Shown here piece by piece: positions 49,204 through 62,008 of a stretch of DNA of 64,000 nt; within the stretch, counting starts at the first letter, position 1, and every line of letters begins with the position of its first letter. The notes under the pieces were generated by a model, which saw only the letters and a list, made by a program, of their open reading frames with translations, was not told the DNA's origin and searched no databases. This DNA comes from Drechslerella dactyloides (Eukaryota > Ascomycota > Orbiliomycetes > Orbiliales > Orbiliaceae). The translations under genes were made by a program, and so were the position numbers. Location: the NCBI GenBank assembly GCA_020064725.1, contig JAGTWJ010000017.1, forward strand, positions 2,790,001-2,854,000. Reading direction: 5' to 3'.

Positions 49204-49585
49204 CTAATCTTCCTTTTCAGGCGGCGGACCGACCGGTTGTATCATTTTCTATTGCAGGATTCGCGTCAGTGACCATCCGGCACCTGAGAAGAGGGAGCAG
49301 AATTTGCATACCTCTATCAGTCGTGTGCGAAGCTTTGCCGCCGGTTCGTTCAGTCCGAGCGCCATGTACGACAGCAGCGGCGGGTGGCCGACGTAGGATG
49401 CATAACTGTCGCGGTGGATATTCGATGTCCATTCAAATTTGGTCGTGTCTGCGTGGCCCGTGCCCACGAAACGGGCCTGCAGCTGCTCGAGCTGCTGCTG
49501 TGTACGGAGTTTGTCTGCCTGCAGGCTGTTAGCGATATCGACCGATGCAGGAGCGACGGCCCAAGGGCGGGGTCACACGTACCAT
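49204..49585 (-). CDS. SF3b subunit 5 (SF3b10), U2 snRNP
   Basis: SF3b5/SF3b10 is a small structural subunit of the SF3b complex that helps U2 snRNP bind the branch site. Three exons: 49583-49585, 49312-49518 and 49204-49248 (84 aa; the human protein has 86). Exon 1 is the start codon alone: ATG|GTACGT, with the acceptor CTGCAG at 49519. The body reads QQQLEQLQARFVGTGHADTT, KFEWTSNIHRDSYASYVGHP, LLSYMALGLNEPAAKLR and ends KMIQPVGPPPEKED. It lines up closely with SF3B5 over its full length, including the GTGHADTTK motif. The last intron ends GCAATAG. Because two introns break the gene, no single frame shows the whole protein. It is head to head with the RecQ helicase. Confidence 0.95.
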
Positions 49586-50034
49586 GGCTGAGGGTGTGGA
49601 AGGATGCAGTTGATGATCAAGGGATGCAGTTGGGATTGGATGGCGACTGTTGGATGCCCGAGAATCGAAGCAGTCGGCTGGGCTTGGCGTGCAGCTAGTA
49701 AACGCAACGCGGGTCGCGGTACAAACAAAGCGGCGGCCGACGAACGCGTTCCGCTGAATTAGAGCCTCTCAAATTTCGATATCCACCACGATCTGTGTAC
49801 TTGCGTCCAACAGCTGCCTCTCTACGATTCCGGCAACCAACAGTGGAGTCAGAGCTTCACGGAAGCCAATCTTCTTACTCCGCATCCTAACCTAGCATCG
49901 GGCGGCGATGTGGTTATGATAGGCCCCAAGCTACGTTTCCTGGAATCCACGGACTCCTCCCGCTACAAATACTGCATCGAACAAGCGAACGACACGGATA
50001 TGTCACTGCTACTACGAGGACGAAACGGCCGGAC
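49586..50034. promoter_or_regulatory. Divergent intergenic region SF3b5/RecQ
   Basis: There are 449 bases between divergent start codons, so a shared promoter is likely from position. No motif was identified with confidence. Confidence 0.45.
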
Positions 50035-53000
50035 ATGACGACAAAGTCGCGGGCTCCGAAGAACAATCTGAGCAGTCATATTGCTTGGTTGATTCGAGAA
50101 AAGCCCACCGTACCGCCACCGAGAAGCGACAAGCCTGCGACATCGCCAATATCGGCGTCGACTCTAGCTGCAATCGAAGCGCAAAGCCGTGCTACTGCTA
50201 CTGCTACTGCTACAAGGCCTGTTTTAGTAAGGGCAGACTCGGCGACGGGTGCTTCGGGGGTCTCGCAAAGCAAAGATCCTCCTGCTCTCACGATAGCCCC
50301 TGCGGCTGCTCCGGCCAGGTCTGTCAGCTTTGCTGGAGAACCAGGCCCCTCGGCGGCCGTCACTCATCAGGCACCACAAAAGCGATCTACAGATGCCCCA
50401 GCCAGGGTTGCGACCATGCCAGTTATACAGCTGGCAAAGACGCCGAGCAATCGCCGGAGACTCACCAGCGTGCAGCGGAAAGCATCATCGGATGAAGATG
50501 GAGATTCGGACCCTTTCGAACCTGCGGCTAAGAAACGGGCCGAGAGTACGGCTAGTACGGGAAAAAGGGCCGGTGGGAGTTTGCTCGACAAGTACACGCA
50601 GCATTGCGCTGATGGAAAAGGAACAAAGACACCTGCTGGTATGCTACAAACGCCCCACTACACGAGATTGGTATAAATACTGACCACCGTTGTTATCATT
50701 ACAGTGACAAAGAAGATCGTACTTCCTACCGGCCCTGTCGAGTCAATAGATCTTACGATATCGGACGATGAAGAGATTCCGAACTTGCCCACATCCCGTC
50801 TTAAGCAGCGGGGATCCTCGAATCCAGCTAGATCTGACTCGGCGACACCTTCACGGATAACGGCGACAGAGAGAACGACGCTGCCCATCGGATCTTCGAA
50901 TCCACCCCTGCCATATTCCAGTCAGAACCCTTCGGAATCCCGAAATGCGCGGCCGTCGGCTGGCAGGTCGATGTCTAGAGAGGCCAGCGGGTTAGAGGAA
51001 GCCGAGGAAGCCGTTACTACAGCCCGAAAGCCCGCCAACACCAACCGGGGAATATCGCCTCATGATCTACCTATCGATGATCAACTACCTGCTATTCAAG
51101 TAACCCGGACGGGCGCCAGCAAGGCGAGATCCGCTTCTCACAATGTCACCAATTCAACGACCGCAATGTCTATAAGGGCCCGCAAACCCCGCGCGATAGT
51201 CTACGATTCAAATGACGATGAAGACGGCAGTCTATCCGATCATAGTATGACGATAGTTGCCGGGAGCGTTGCAGGCGATAATAATCCGCTTTTTAACGTT
51301 GACATCCAGCGGCCCGCGGGAATACCTGACAACGAGCGGTCGCGAACGACATCGGCGTTTAAAAGCCCCAGCCCAATGAGAGCGTTCAGCGCGCCCCACA
51401 GGGATCACAGCCCCAAGGTATCCTTCGAGGATGCGGTAACGTTGAAATCCAGTCCGTTTCATCGCAGCCCATCACGGACAAAGCGGATGCTGGCGAGGAA
51501 GGCTAGCCCTGATCCCAGAGAACTGTCGAAGAACCTAGGCAGAATTCTTCCTCCGGCAGCCGGGAAGGAGAATATTCAGTCGCCCTTGAGGGATGTGGCA
51601 TCGATGCAGCCCTTTAATCTGGATGACTCGCTTGGCAGGAAGAAACAGATCGAGGAAGAGATGGCGGATGTCAATGCTATGATACAGGCGTATACGAGCA
51701 AGAAGTATGAAGGCACTTTGACGCTTGTTCAGATGGCAATGAAGTATGAGGAACTTCAAAATAAACTTACAGAGCTCGAAAAGCCTGCCCATGGGTTCCT
51801 CGCCGCAACGGTGGCGGTTGAGCAGACGCAGGAGAGCCCGGTACTCGAAACACCAGAACATATCGCTGGGGTCGACGTCTACGCGACGCAGAATATCGTC
51901 AAAAACACGCCCATACGAAAGCCGTTCCTCTCGCGGCTGACAGATGGACATACTCAATTCGTCAAGCAGACGCAGTATATGAACGGGTCTAAGCCTGAGC
52001 CTCCGGCGGATGAGCGGGTCAGTTCCACGATGTCAGCGGTGAAGGACGAAGATACAATGGATGTGGACGAAGAGGAAGAGGATGATGGCTTCGATTTGCA
52101 GATATCGAGTCCACCTGATGCTGCGCCAATGTCACCGAGCTCCCCACAGCCGTTGGATAAGGGTAAAGGACGAGCGACAACGGAAGATCTCGAGGAACAG
52201 CTCGATGGAGATCTGGATAGCGACGGAATGCCAGATGAGTTCTTCGATGTCGAGAATGAAGCCTTTGATAACATCCAGGAGGAGGAAGACCCAACGGGTG
52301 GTAATCCCTTCGACATAGAAGAATTCGAAGGTGCCGATTTTGAACTGAGCCCCGAGGAACTGGCTGAGATTCACGCCCAACCATCCGCCACTCGGCCACG
52401 CTCCCCGTCTCCTGATTTTGAAGTTCTCGACCAACCGCCGCCGAATATCTTCGAGGCCCGTGCAAGACATATCAGCCAACTCGCGAAAACCGGCGACGTC
52501 GAAGAACTCGACGACGACATCATGGAAATCGGAACCCAGAAGGCGATTGAGCTGGATATGTCGGCACCGAGCATGAAACACCCGTGGTCTAGCGAGGTCG
52601 TCCATGCCCTGAAGACCGTTTTCAAACTCAAAGGATTCAGAACAAATCAACTTGAAGCAATCAATGCTACGCTATCGAGTCACGATGTATTTGTTCTGAT
52701 GCCAACTGGCGGCGGCAAATCGCTTTGCTACCAACTGCCTGCAGTGGTTAGCTCCGGGCGCACGCGCGGCATCACATTCGTCATATCGCCGCTGCTATCA
52801 TTGATGGAGGATCAAGTTGATCATCTCAAAGCACTCGGGATACGGGCGTATATGTTCAACTCTTCAGTGTCTGCTGAGGAAAAGAGGGAAATTTTGAAGG
52901 AACTAAGGTCGCAGACTGCAGCAGAATCGATCCAGTTGCTCTATGTTACCCCGGAAATGCTTGCCAACAGCGTTACACTGGAGAAAGTGATGTTTTCGCT

Positions 53001-55474
53001 ACACCAAAGAGGACTCATTGCACGTGTGGTGATTGACGAAGCTCATTGTGTGAGCCAATGGGGCCACGATTTTCGCAAGGACTATAAAGAGCTGGGGAGG
53101 CTACGGGAGAAGTTCAGTGGCGTCCCGCTAATTGCGCTTACTGCTACGGCTACCCCATTAACACAGAAGGATACAATGCACAATCTGTCGATCGAGAAAT
53201 GCAAGATCTTCAAGCAGAGTTTTAATCGGCCGAATCTTACTTACGAAGTTCGTAAGAAGGGAAAGGAGAAGGAGATGATTCAGGAAATCATCAAGATTAT
53301 CCAGTCGCCAAAGTACAAGGGGAAATGCGGCATTGTCTACTGTCTTTCACGGAACAACTGCGAGAAAGTTGCTGCGGATCTCAAAAACGCAAGAATCCAA
53401 GCGGAACACTATCATGCTGGGTTGGATGCTGCGGATAGAAGGGCAGTCCAGAAGCGGTGGCAGAAGGGAGAAGTCAAAGTTATTGTTGCGACAATAGCCT
53501 TCGGAATGGGTATCGACAAGCCAGACGTGCGGTTCGTAATCCATCATAGCATTCCTAAATCCTTGGAGGGCTACTACCAGGAAACCGGGCGCGCTGGCCG
53601 TGATGGCAAACTCTCCGGCTGCTTCCTATTCTATAATGGTGGGGACGCGATCAAGCTTGCGCGTATGATCGAACAGGGCGACGGTGCCACCGCGGAAACA
53701 ATCGAGCACGGCAAGTGGATGTTAAGCCAAGTCCAGCTCTACTGCGAGAACAAGATCGACTGCCGTCGGGTCGCCGTGCTCAAGTATTTTGGCGAGAAGT
53801 TCAGCAAGGCCGATTGCAACAAGACGTGCGACAACTGTAGCTCGAACAAGACGTATACGCACCGTCCCGTTACTACCGAGGCTAAGGCGATTATGCAGAT
53901 TGTTATGGGTGCGCGAGACCGCAGTTTGACAATCGCCATGCTGACGGACGTGTATCGCGGGTCGAGGGCTAGGGCCATCTTGGACAACGGGTGGGACAAG
54001 TTGTCCGGCTACGGGCAAGGGAAGAGCTGGGATAAAGATGCGGTGCAGAGACTTATCGCGCATCTGTTTACAGAGGAGATCCTCGACCAGGCGCATGTTA
54101 CGAATGGTATGGGATTTACCACTTCGTATCTTACTGTAAGTTGTTACCATACCCTGTCTTTAGTGTGGTGTGGGGTGGTTGTTCGCATTCACAATGGCTG
54201 ACGCGTAATATTTTCGTTCGCGTAGCTTGGGAGAAAGGCCCATACGTTCCAACAGGGTCTCCGACAGTTGGACATGCTCTTCGAAACTTCGCCAACTGCA
54301 CCGTCGAAGAAGCCCAAGAAAGGAGTACCGGCCAGCGAAGAAGACTTTGAGTCGACCTGCATCTCGTCGCCGATAGGGCCCAGTCGAGGAAAGGCACGAC
54401 AGCTCGCAGTAATATCTAACACACAGCCAGACGAACATGGGTTTATGCCCGTCCGCGATGGGACTGCGAATACAACTACTGCTGCGAAGAAGCGCAAGAG
54501 CGACGGCCTCGGAGACGACCTTGTTGCGCCGCGGCGGAAGAAGGTTGCTGCTCAACCGATTGGAATGGGAGCTGATACTATCCGTGCGGGCCTCAACGAC
54601 TATGATCTTGATGTATTGGAGCGGTTCCTTAGAGATGCTAAGCGGATCCGTGGCGATGTGAGTATACTTTGCTATTTGCCAGAATAGTTCAACATGCTGA
54701 TCGCTTGTTACAGCTCATGAACGAGAAGGGCTTGCGTGTGGAATCTGTCTTCACGGACACTGAGCTGAGTTGGATTGGCGTCCGGCTTCCCTGCAGTAAG
54801 TCCATTCTCTCCCTATCCGCTCGTCCTATCGAAATGAAGAAGCTAACTCGTTCTGTCTGTGCTAGGTATGAACGAGATATTGAACATGCCACAACTCGTC
54901 GATAAAGAACGCATCCGGCTGTACGGATCAAAGTTTCTCCCGATCACACAAAAGTACAGCAATGAAAAGCTGGAAAATTATGAGGGTACGCAGTATCCCC
55001 AGGGCGGCGGCGGCGGCTTTGATACGCAGGCCACTGGCATGGAGGGTTTCTTAGAGGAAGACTTCGACGAAGATTTTGAGGACGAGGATGAAGCTGGGGA
55101 AGGCGAGAAGTCGCGGTTCTTTAGTAATACTGCTAGTGCAAGTCAAAGTGCTCTGGATTTCAGCGCAAGGAGTAAGTTCACTGATTCAACAGCGATCGTG
55201 AAGACATTTGCTGACAATTTCAACAGTGGCTGCTGCATCCCAAGCCAAGTCAACAACTACCAAAAAGGCGACTGGTGGCGGTAGGTCACAGAAGCGCGGC
55301 GGTGGCAGCGGTCGAGGACGAGGTGGTAAAAAGATGTTTACTAAGAGAGCTTCCACCGCTGGCAGAAGCCAGCGAGGTGGAAAAGGCGGTGGCAGAGGCG
55401 GTGGCAGCACGAAGGGCAGCCGCGGCGGTGGAGGTGCTGGGTCCGGGTATTCCGTCGTCCGCCCAATGATGTAG
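50035..55474 (+). CDS. SGS1: RecQ helicase, Sgs1/BLM type
   Basis: Sgs1/BLM-type 3'-5' helicases dissolve recombination intermediates with Top3-Rmi1 and resect DNA ends; Neurospora QDE3 and Aspergillus MusN are orthologues. Six exons in phase: 50035-50638, 50705-54135, 54226-54657, 54714-54795, 54866-55171 and 55227-55474 (1700 aa). An 840-residue disordered, Ser/Asp/Glu-rich N-terminus comes first. The helicase core follows: LMPTGGGKSLCYQLP (motif I, about 868), VIDEAHCVSQWGHDFR (motif II, about 978), TATPLTQKD, and QETGRAGRDGK (motif VI). The RQC zinc Cys cluster (FSKADCNKTCDNCSS) sits near 1240, the HRDC domain at about 1460-1560, and a Gly/Arg/Lys-rich basic tail ends the protein. The first exon encodes only low-complexity leader but joins in phase through a good intron. 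Confidence 0.95.
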
Positions 55475-56627
55475 CGATCGTGGTGACGATTTGACGGCCT
55501 TATGCACCTCGGAGGTTATTGTATGTACATACATCGCATCTATGGTGTTTTTGCGTGTTTGCGCTGTGCATGTGGCTTTTTCTTTGACTGCAGCGGTGTT
55601 TGGCGCGCGAGGTTGTTGTTTTGTACTGCGGCGGATCATATATGGCGAGATTGGCGTCTTCTATCATACTTGATTTTTAGCGGTATGGCTATGAATAAGG
55701 GAGTCTGGCTTGCGAGATCTGTATAGCTTCATGATTTCGAACGATATGCTGTCGCCTTGCAATGTATACATTTCATCTCGGACAGCTTGAAGAGTGTTTG
55801 GCCATTCGTTCTAGCGGCCGTGTATGTATATATCGATATCCGAACTCATTCCATTCCGCCATAATGGTATAAACCGAAGTTTACCGCGCAGCACGGAAAT
55901 TTCTCATGGGTTTGCAGGACTATACGGCCAGCAGCTTATTAATACGCACATGTCGGAAATCTTTTAGGCTATATCACGAGAAGTTTACGCTGAATGCATG
56001 CATTAAATCCCTAGGCTTGCTGACTAATTGTGACGAGTGTAGCAGAACATGAAGGGACGGATCAATCCCGGCAACAGGAATAGCATGATCGATATCTAGT
56101 AGGTGATATTACGAGCAAAGCAAGGGTGCACCGGTGCTTTGATCTTTGGTCCGACACATTGGTCACTTCGTTACTATATATATGGGTGCTTTCCTTAGGT
56201 CTAGATCTGGGAGGAGTGATTACTTAATTATCACATATTGATTAATGATATCCCGAGATTTATGCGGGAAAGTTACTATACTATATACTAGGCGGAATTC
56301 GCAGTTCAGAGTCATTGGAGATCGATCAATTTTCAAATCACGATGGTTGATTCGGCATTATTACCAGCCGAAGCTAAACATAATTATATAAGAAGCTCGT
56401 GGTCTCTCCCATATGGCCATCCAAGTCATAAACTCCAAATCACCCGTTCGTCCCGTATCGATCTACTACTATTGCATATGATAATTGACCTCTCCTCATG
56501 GGGTTTAGAAATTGGAAACCCAGGCTGTTCAATATACACCAATTAGTTTACAACAGCATTCAACCTCTTTAATATACTGTATATCTGCAGACAGATCCAG
56601 ATTTATAGCTTTGGATATAAATTCGCT
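55475..56627. other. Intergenic downstream of the RecQ gene
   Basis: The 1.15-kb gap is AT-rich beyond 55.8 kb with TATA runs. Short frames without recognisable protein are seen. The right end should hold the promoter of the secreted protein at 56628. Confidence 0.5.
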
Positions 56628-57571
56628 ATGGCACGTTCAACTGGACGGTTTATCGTCCTAAATTCTATTCTTTGCTTCTTTGGGGTTGCTATTGGCGCTC
56701 CTCCAGTCCTGCAGCCCTCTACTGTTGCCGCAGAACAGGAAGTTGACTACACTAAAATCCTGGTACCAGGACCAGGCCTCCCGTCGGTTCAGGAACTGGG
56801 CCTCACAGATGCCGACTTGCGAAAGCCTATTCCTTGGTCTCCAGGTACGTCGGATCGTTACACACACAATCATGCACCCAGACACACACGCGGCTACCCC
56901 TCTCTTGCCCACTAGTTCTGGTGGTATACGTCATTCTGTGAACAGCGCATGATTAATTTTATGCTATATGCTCTATTATAGACACTACAAACCTTACGTC
57001 CGACCAACTTACCAAACAGTTCAATCTGGTGTGCGGTACAAGCGTCGATAAATGGTGTGGAAATGATGATGCCAGCGCCTGCTATAACTATCTCGTCAAC
57101 CTTCCGACTTATCAATCTTGTGTCGTTGGTTCATATTCGGGAAATGTCCGTACTAGGATGTGTATGATCAATAGCTGTAAATGGTATGGGTGGCCTATTA
57201 CATTCTCTGGTACTGCGGTTTCACCCTGGTAAGTTGAACAGCTGAGCACATGCATACTACTGGCTGTCGTTATTCTTTGTCCTATATCTTGAATACTGTG
57301 ATCAATGAAGAACTAATTCATAAGATATCAGCTTCGACGTCGCGCGTGGCGGTAAACAGATAATCGAGCAATGTCTCAAAGGCCCCGGCGTCATAAATGG
57401 TAAGTCTTTCATACCTGCATGACGATTGATACTTTCAGGACGTCTATCGAACAACCCCTCTAGGTCAAGATAGTTACAGACTGACTGATCAATTGTGGCA
57501 CGAATGTAGGTAGGAATGCGGCATGGGACAATGGCAATTTGATTGTTGAAATCTCTGGAGAAGACTACTAG
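56628..57571 (+). CDS. Small secreted cysteine-containing protein
   Basis: Four exons in phase (56628-56844, 56982-57228, 57332-57399, 57510-57571) give 197 aa. A signal peptide (FIVLNSILCFFGVAIGA) is followed by a short leader and a domain with several Cys: QFNLVCG, DKWCGNDDASACYNYL, YQSCVVGS, RMCMINSCKW, then CFDVARGGKQIIEQC and a conserved-looking end AAWDNGNLIVEI. The DVARGG...C and final WDNG/LIV pattern recurs in ascomycete small secreted proteins of unknown role, some regarded as effector candidates. Function is unknown. Exon 3 is 68 nt, and the acceptor of exon 4 (ATGTAG at 57509) was chosen because it alone keeps the frame. Confidence 0.75.
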
Positions 57572-57981
57572 AACAGTCTGCAGGCACCAATCATATAGCA
57601 CCAAACTTATAGCACTTGATCAAACTTAGATTTATAGAAGGTTAGACTTGCACAGTAGAACTGTATAGGTTTGACTTGCGAGACCAGGTTAGACCGTTTT
57701 CGGGCTACCAGATCTGCAGAAGTTCCTGGCTCTCTTATCTGTATTTTTTTGTTAGATGAGAATCACAGCTCTTTGCGATAGTAGTTGAGGCTCGATCACA
57801 CGATGAATAAATATCCTAGTAGTATTTGGTGCCAGCTTTGAATTGTAGAATCTGCTTGATGATATCGACAAATCAATGGTAATATGACCCTGCTCAATAC
57901 AAAGTGTTTTATCTGGCTTCTTTAGCTACTGCAATTGAAAAAGTAGCATTAGATATACAGCGTACTTGCCATTATGTCTCA
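57572..57981. other. Convergent gap
   Basis: The AT-rich 410-bp gap between 3' ends holds no supported gene. Confidence 0.6.
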
Positions 57982-59976
57982 TCAACATCCTAAAGATAGT
58001 CCACGTCTAGCTTCCTCCTCTCTGAGCTCAAACATAACATTGATACCGACGAAAAGGCATCCTATGGTCCCCCCAAGGAACGCCGCGCCAGCCCACCCAG
58101 CGTTTATGATGCCGTCGTATATCAAATGCTTCATCCCATCCACACCCAGAGCAAATCCAATCAAATTCGCGACGCACATCGTCAGAACTGTCAGCGCGCC
58201 ACCAGCCGCAGCTAGCGGTCTGTACCACCAATTACCACCGTATTTGCTATACGGAAGCATCGCCCGCGCGGTCAATTCGGGCAGGATGAACAGCACAATT
58301 AGCCATCCCCACGTCAACAGGGTGAACGAGAGGTCGTGCCAGAGCGCGACAAACGTGAAAACCACCAACGTATTGAGGACAGCCCGCTTCTTGGATCCAC
58401 CGAGCGGGACGTAGATGTATCTGATGTTCCAGCGATTGAAGCTCCGATGCCAGCCTCTCCAGAAACCGACGGCGGAGTAATTATCGCTCATGCATCTGAG
58501 CATATTCTCAGGGGGATCGATTGAGTCGATGAGGGCCCACAATCTGAAAAAGCGCCAGGGGATTAGCAATTTTAGCCAGATGATATGGAGGTTGAAGTAT
58601 CCTATCATCATGAGCTGGAAAGGCGTATCGTTTATCCATGCGTTGTACGGCGCATGAGAAGCTTTGGAGATGGCCTGGACGTAGCAGAAGTGAAGGACTA
58701 GCTCCATACAGAGCAGAGATAGTAGGAATCGGACGCAATAGAGGAGTACAGGTTTAAAAGCAGTTGATGGTAGTGGTTTTATAGCCGCGTGAATATTCTG
58801 AGCAACAAAGTCGTTAAATGTAATGATTGGCCCGGCGAGATATAGCGGTGAGTAGAGACAGTAAGCGTGGTAGATGGAGAAGGTATACACGCTGGATGGG
58901 TGGGAGGTCGCTACACGGTCTTTGTCTGATTGATGGGATGGCTGTGGCCGCTTTTTCCGCTAAAAGTGTTTAGCTCTGATTTCAGTATCAAGTCTCGAGA
59001 CGGATGGGAAATATAAGGTTAGAGTGGGATGTACCTCAAGATCAGGACCCGTTGTGAGCATCCAATAATAATCCATGTTGAAGCTGATAACTCGGAGCAT
59101 AGTGAGGTTGAAGTGAACCTCCCATCTGGGCATCAAGCCCCCGAATTGGCTGTCAATATAGGAATATTCCGGGCCGAATATTCTCCCGAACATGTACCCT
59201 CGCTTCCATTCATTTAAAAGAAGCATCATTAAGTTGAACCCCCATGTGACAAATGGCGTAGCTTTTGACGGACCGAAGGCCTTTAGTATTCCATAGTTGG
59301 TGGCTAGCAGAGCTAGGATTTTGAAATAGCTTATCCCATGCAAAGCTAGTAGAAAGATGGCGGCGAATACATTGTCGAAGATTGTACGGGTTTGCAGATC
59401 TGCGTTTCCAAGCATATTGGTGCAAAGTTTCCGTAGGCCGGTGTGGGCAGCGACAACGACGAATAGGATGAGTACATTGTCTCTAAAACCTTTGTATTGC
59501 ATGTCGGTGTTATCCTACTACCGAAGTTCGCATTTATCAGAACCGAATCCGGCTGTAAGTGACTGCGAGGACAAAGTGCTGGACGTACAACTTTCCGGCC
59601 GGGTATCCAGCCTTCGGACAGGATGCTTGAGTATCTCAAATAGTTCGGATGGTCCTCTTGCAGTATAATAAGATGTTAGCATGAGTTGAAGCATTGGCGG
59701 CATCAGCATCCATGTCTGCATACCTCTTGATATATCGTAGACAGCTTTGAACATCTGTGGTATCACAAGAATGAATACAGCATAGTACAGCATGTACTCA
59801 ATACTCTGCCACCGTGAAGGTGATGTCCGCCTGGGAGGCTTGCTGCTTGCCGTGGTCGTGACATCTTCGTCCCGTTTGGAAGCCCCATCTTTCTGGGAAG
59901 CAGTCGATATATCTGACACGAGCCGGCCGTCTAGTAGCTCGGGCGTAAAGAGGTATTTGAAAGAGTCCACCGACAT
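57982..59976 (-). CDS. GUP1: GUP1-type MBOAT O-acyltransferase
   Basis: Gup1 remodels GPI anchors in the ER by adding a long acyl chain. Four exons in phase (59724-59976, 59589-59656, 59035-59514, 57982-58959) give 592 aa. About ten hydrophobic segments fit a multi-pass ER protein. Landmarks: QSIEYMLYYAVFILVIPQMF, EGWIPGRKVDNTDMQYKGFR, GFWRGWHRSFNRWNIRYIYV and FVALWHDLSFTLLTWGW. His near 438 (GWHRSFNRW) and His near 475 (LWHD) are the conserved and probably catalytic MBOAT positions. The ATG at 59976 is the first in frame after upstream stops. The 66-bp intron 1 and the 480-nt third exon are supported by GRKVDN continuity. It is head to head with ARP4. Confidence 0.93.
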
Positions 59977-60493
59977 CTTGTTCGTATATGGTGAATTGAG
60001 GGGGGTAACTGGATGTTCTTGTAGATGGGGCAGCAGCCTGGGAGTTATCCCGATCACATTCCCCTTTTCGCGCCCTCCGGAGCCTCAGCCAGACGGCGTG
60101 AATATATCGGGTAGCAATTGAGGCGAGGACGTAATCGTAATGAGGAGGAAATTAAGGTCGGCTGGCTTGTGAGAGTGGGACACGCGGTGGAGAGCGGCGG
60201 GCGGGTCAAGCCCGGTCAATTGGTTTCGGCTGTGCTGAGACCTGGTCGCAGTCTTGGCGCTATCGCCGTCGCGACCATCGCAAAAGTTGACTTTGGCTTC
60301 ACGGGACCCCGCCGCCTCCAACTCGCTTTCACCATCTACTTGGTGGAGCTCTCATCGCCATCCAGATCCATAGTCGCCATCTGGAGCTTTCACTTAGCGC
60401 TCATTGTATCCCCAACCTAGTCTATCTCTCTCTCACTTTCCGCCCAACCTGTTGTAGACGCCTCTTCGTCCATCGACGCGTCCGATACCAATC
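59977..60493. promoter_or_regulatory. Divergent intergenic region GUP1/ARP4
   Basis: There are 517 bases between divergent start codons. A CT-rich tract (ctatctctctctcactttc) lies at about 60422-60440, some 55 bp before the ARP4 ATG, as is common at fungal promoters. A shared promoter is inferred from position. Confidence 0.5.
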
Positions 60494-62008
60494 ATGGCGA
60501 GCACACCTCAACCAACCCAGGTCTTGCCATCCACAACAAAGCCAGCCGAACTCGAGTATGGAGGCGGTTAGTTGAGACTTTCCAATCGCCTGCAAGGGTT
60601 TTCTTCTGTTCTGACAATGTCTGCTATTCTTAGATGAGATTTCAGCTCTCGTCCTCGACCCTGGTACGAACACGACAAGATGTGGCTTCGCAGGCGAAGA
60701 TACACCAAAAACCTGCGTGCCCACTTACTACGGCATAGTTCCAGATCCAGAGACACCAAAGTACTTTGGAAGCCTGAAAATTGGCGAAAATGCCGTGAGC
60801 TCGGTTATTGATGGGATGGAGATCCGGAATCCCATGAACGATGGCATCGGCACGTCTCAATTGGTGCACATATCTTGGGCGGGGCGTAGGCTAACGGGCT
60901 TTTAGTTGAGAACTGGGAGGTCACAACGGAGATCTGGCGTCACTGTATCGAGTACAAGCTATCATCAAGGGTGGAAGAACATCCGCTCCTGGTCACAGAA
61001 CCGATATGGAACCCTCTGAAGAACCGAGAGCGAACCACAGAAATCGTTTTTGAAGATTTCAATGTCCCCGCCTACTTCCTTGTCAAAAGCGCCGTCTGCG
61101 AATCCTTTGCCAATAGCAAGCCTTCATCATTGGTTATTGATGTTGGCCATGCCAACACCAGCGTCACACCGGTCGTCGACGGAATACCCCTTAGGAAGGG
61201 TAGGATACACCTACTCCAATCTCGTGTTTCGTACAGACCTTTCTCACATAATCTCTACATAGGCTCCGAGCGAACGCCCCTGGCTGGGTTGCATTTGACT
61301 ACACAGCTCCGTCATCAGTTCTCAGAGATGGGCATTCGCATGACTCCATGGCTCATGCTCAAATCCAAAACCACATACACCGATCTCACCAATCCGCCTC
61401 AGCTTAGGCTCCGAGACTACGGATTCCAGCCCCACCAGTCATTCATAGAATATCAACAAGACCGCTTCATCCACGAATTCAAAGAGAGCATGTCCGAGAC
61501 TTGGGCCGAGCCCCGATCCTTTCCAGCTGATATCAACAATCCTGGGGATATGCTCCGCCCTATGGCAGAAAAGTCCTATGAATTTCCAGATGGCTATCAA
61601 CGTCGGTTCATGCTCGATCGTTGCGTGGCTACAGAATCGCTCTTCAACCCATCTCTTTCTCCCAAGCCATTCACTGGCGACACTCCCAAAGGCATAGCTG
61701 AAATGATCAAAGACTCAGTGGACCATCTAGACGCAGACATACGTGCTAATATGCTCAGCAACATTGTTGTTGTCGGGGCTACGAGCTTGCTCTACCGTTT
61801 CAATGAGCGCCTAAGTCAAGATTTGGTCGCCATGTTTCCCGGACCCCGGGTCAAGCTGCAATCATCCGGTCAGACTCCAGAGCGGAAGTATTCCGCCTGG
61901 CTGGGTGGCAGTATTCTTGCTAGTTGTGGTGCTTTCCACCAGTTGTGGATCAGCAAACAGGAGTACGACGAGATCGGCTCCAATATCATTGAACGCAGAG
62001 CTAAGTAG
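60494..62008 (+). CDS. ARP4: ARP4, nuclear actin-related protein
   Basis: Arp4 is a shared subunit of the NuA4 acetyltransferase and the SWR1 and INO80 remodellers. Four exons: 60494-60566, 60634-60849, 60906-61199 and 61263-62008 (442 aa). Actin-fold signatures: ISALVLDPGTNTTRCGFAGE (phosphate-1), LLVTEPIWNP, SLVIDVGHANTSVTPVVDG (phosphate-2), LSNIVVVGATSLLYRF and KYSAWLGGSILAS. Introns 1 and 3 are GT-AG. Intron 2 begins GC (GCACGT...TTTTAG, 56 bp, with CTAAC before the acceptor), the only choice that restores phase. Intron 3 is 63 nt and open in frame, so retention would add 21 residues after LRKG. ARP4 and VPS71 at 20.5 kb belong to the same SWR1 complex but are distant. Confidence 0.92.

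Noticed and set aside
49176..49698. Two plus-strand frames across this stretch
   Set aside because: They are antisense of SF3b5, whose spliced form matches the family end to end.
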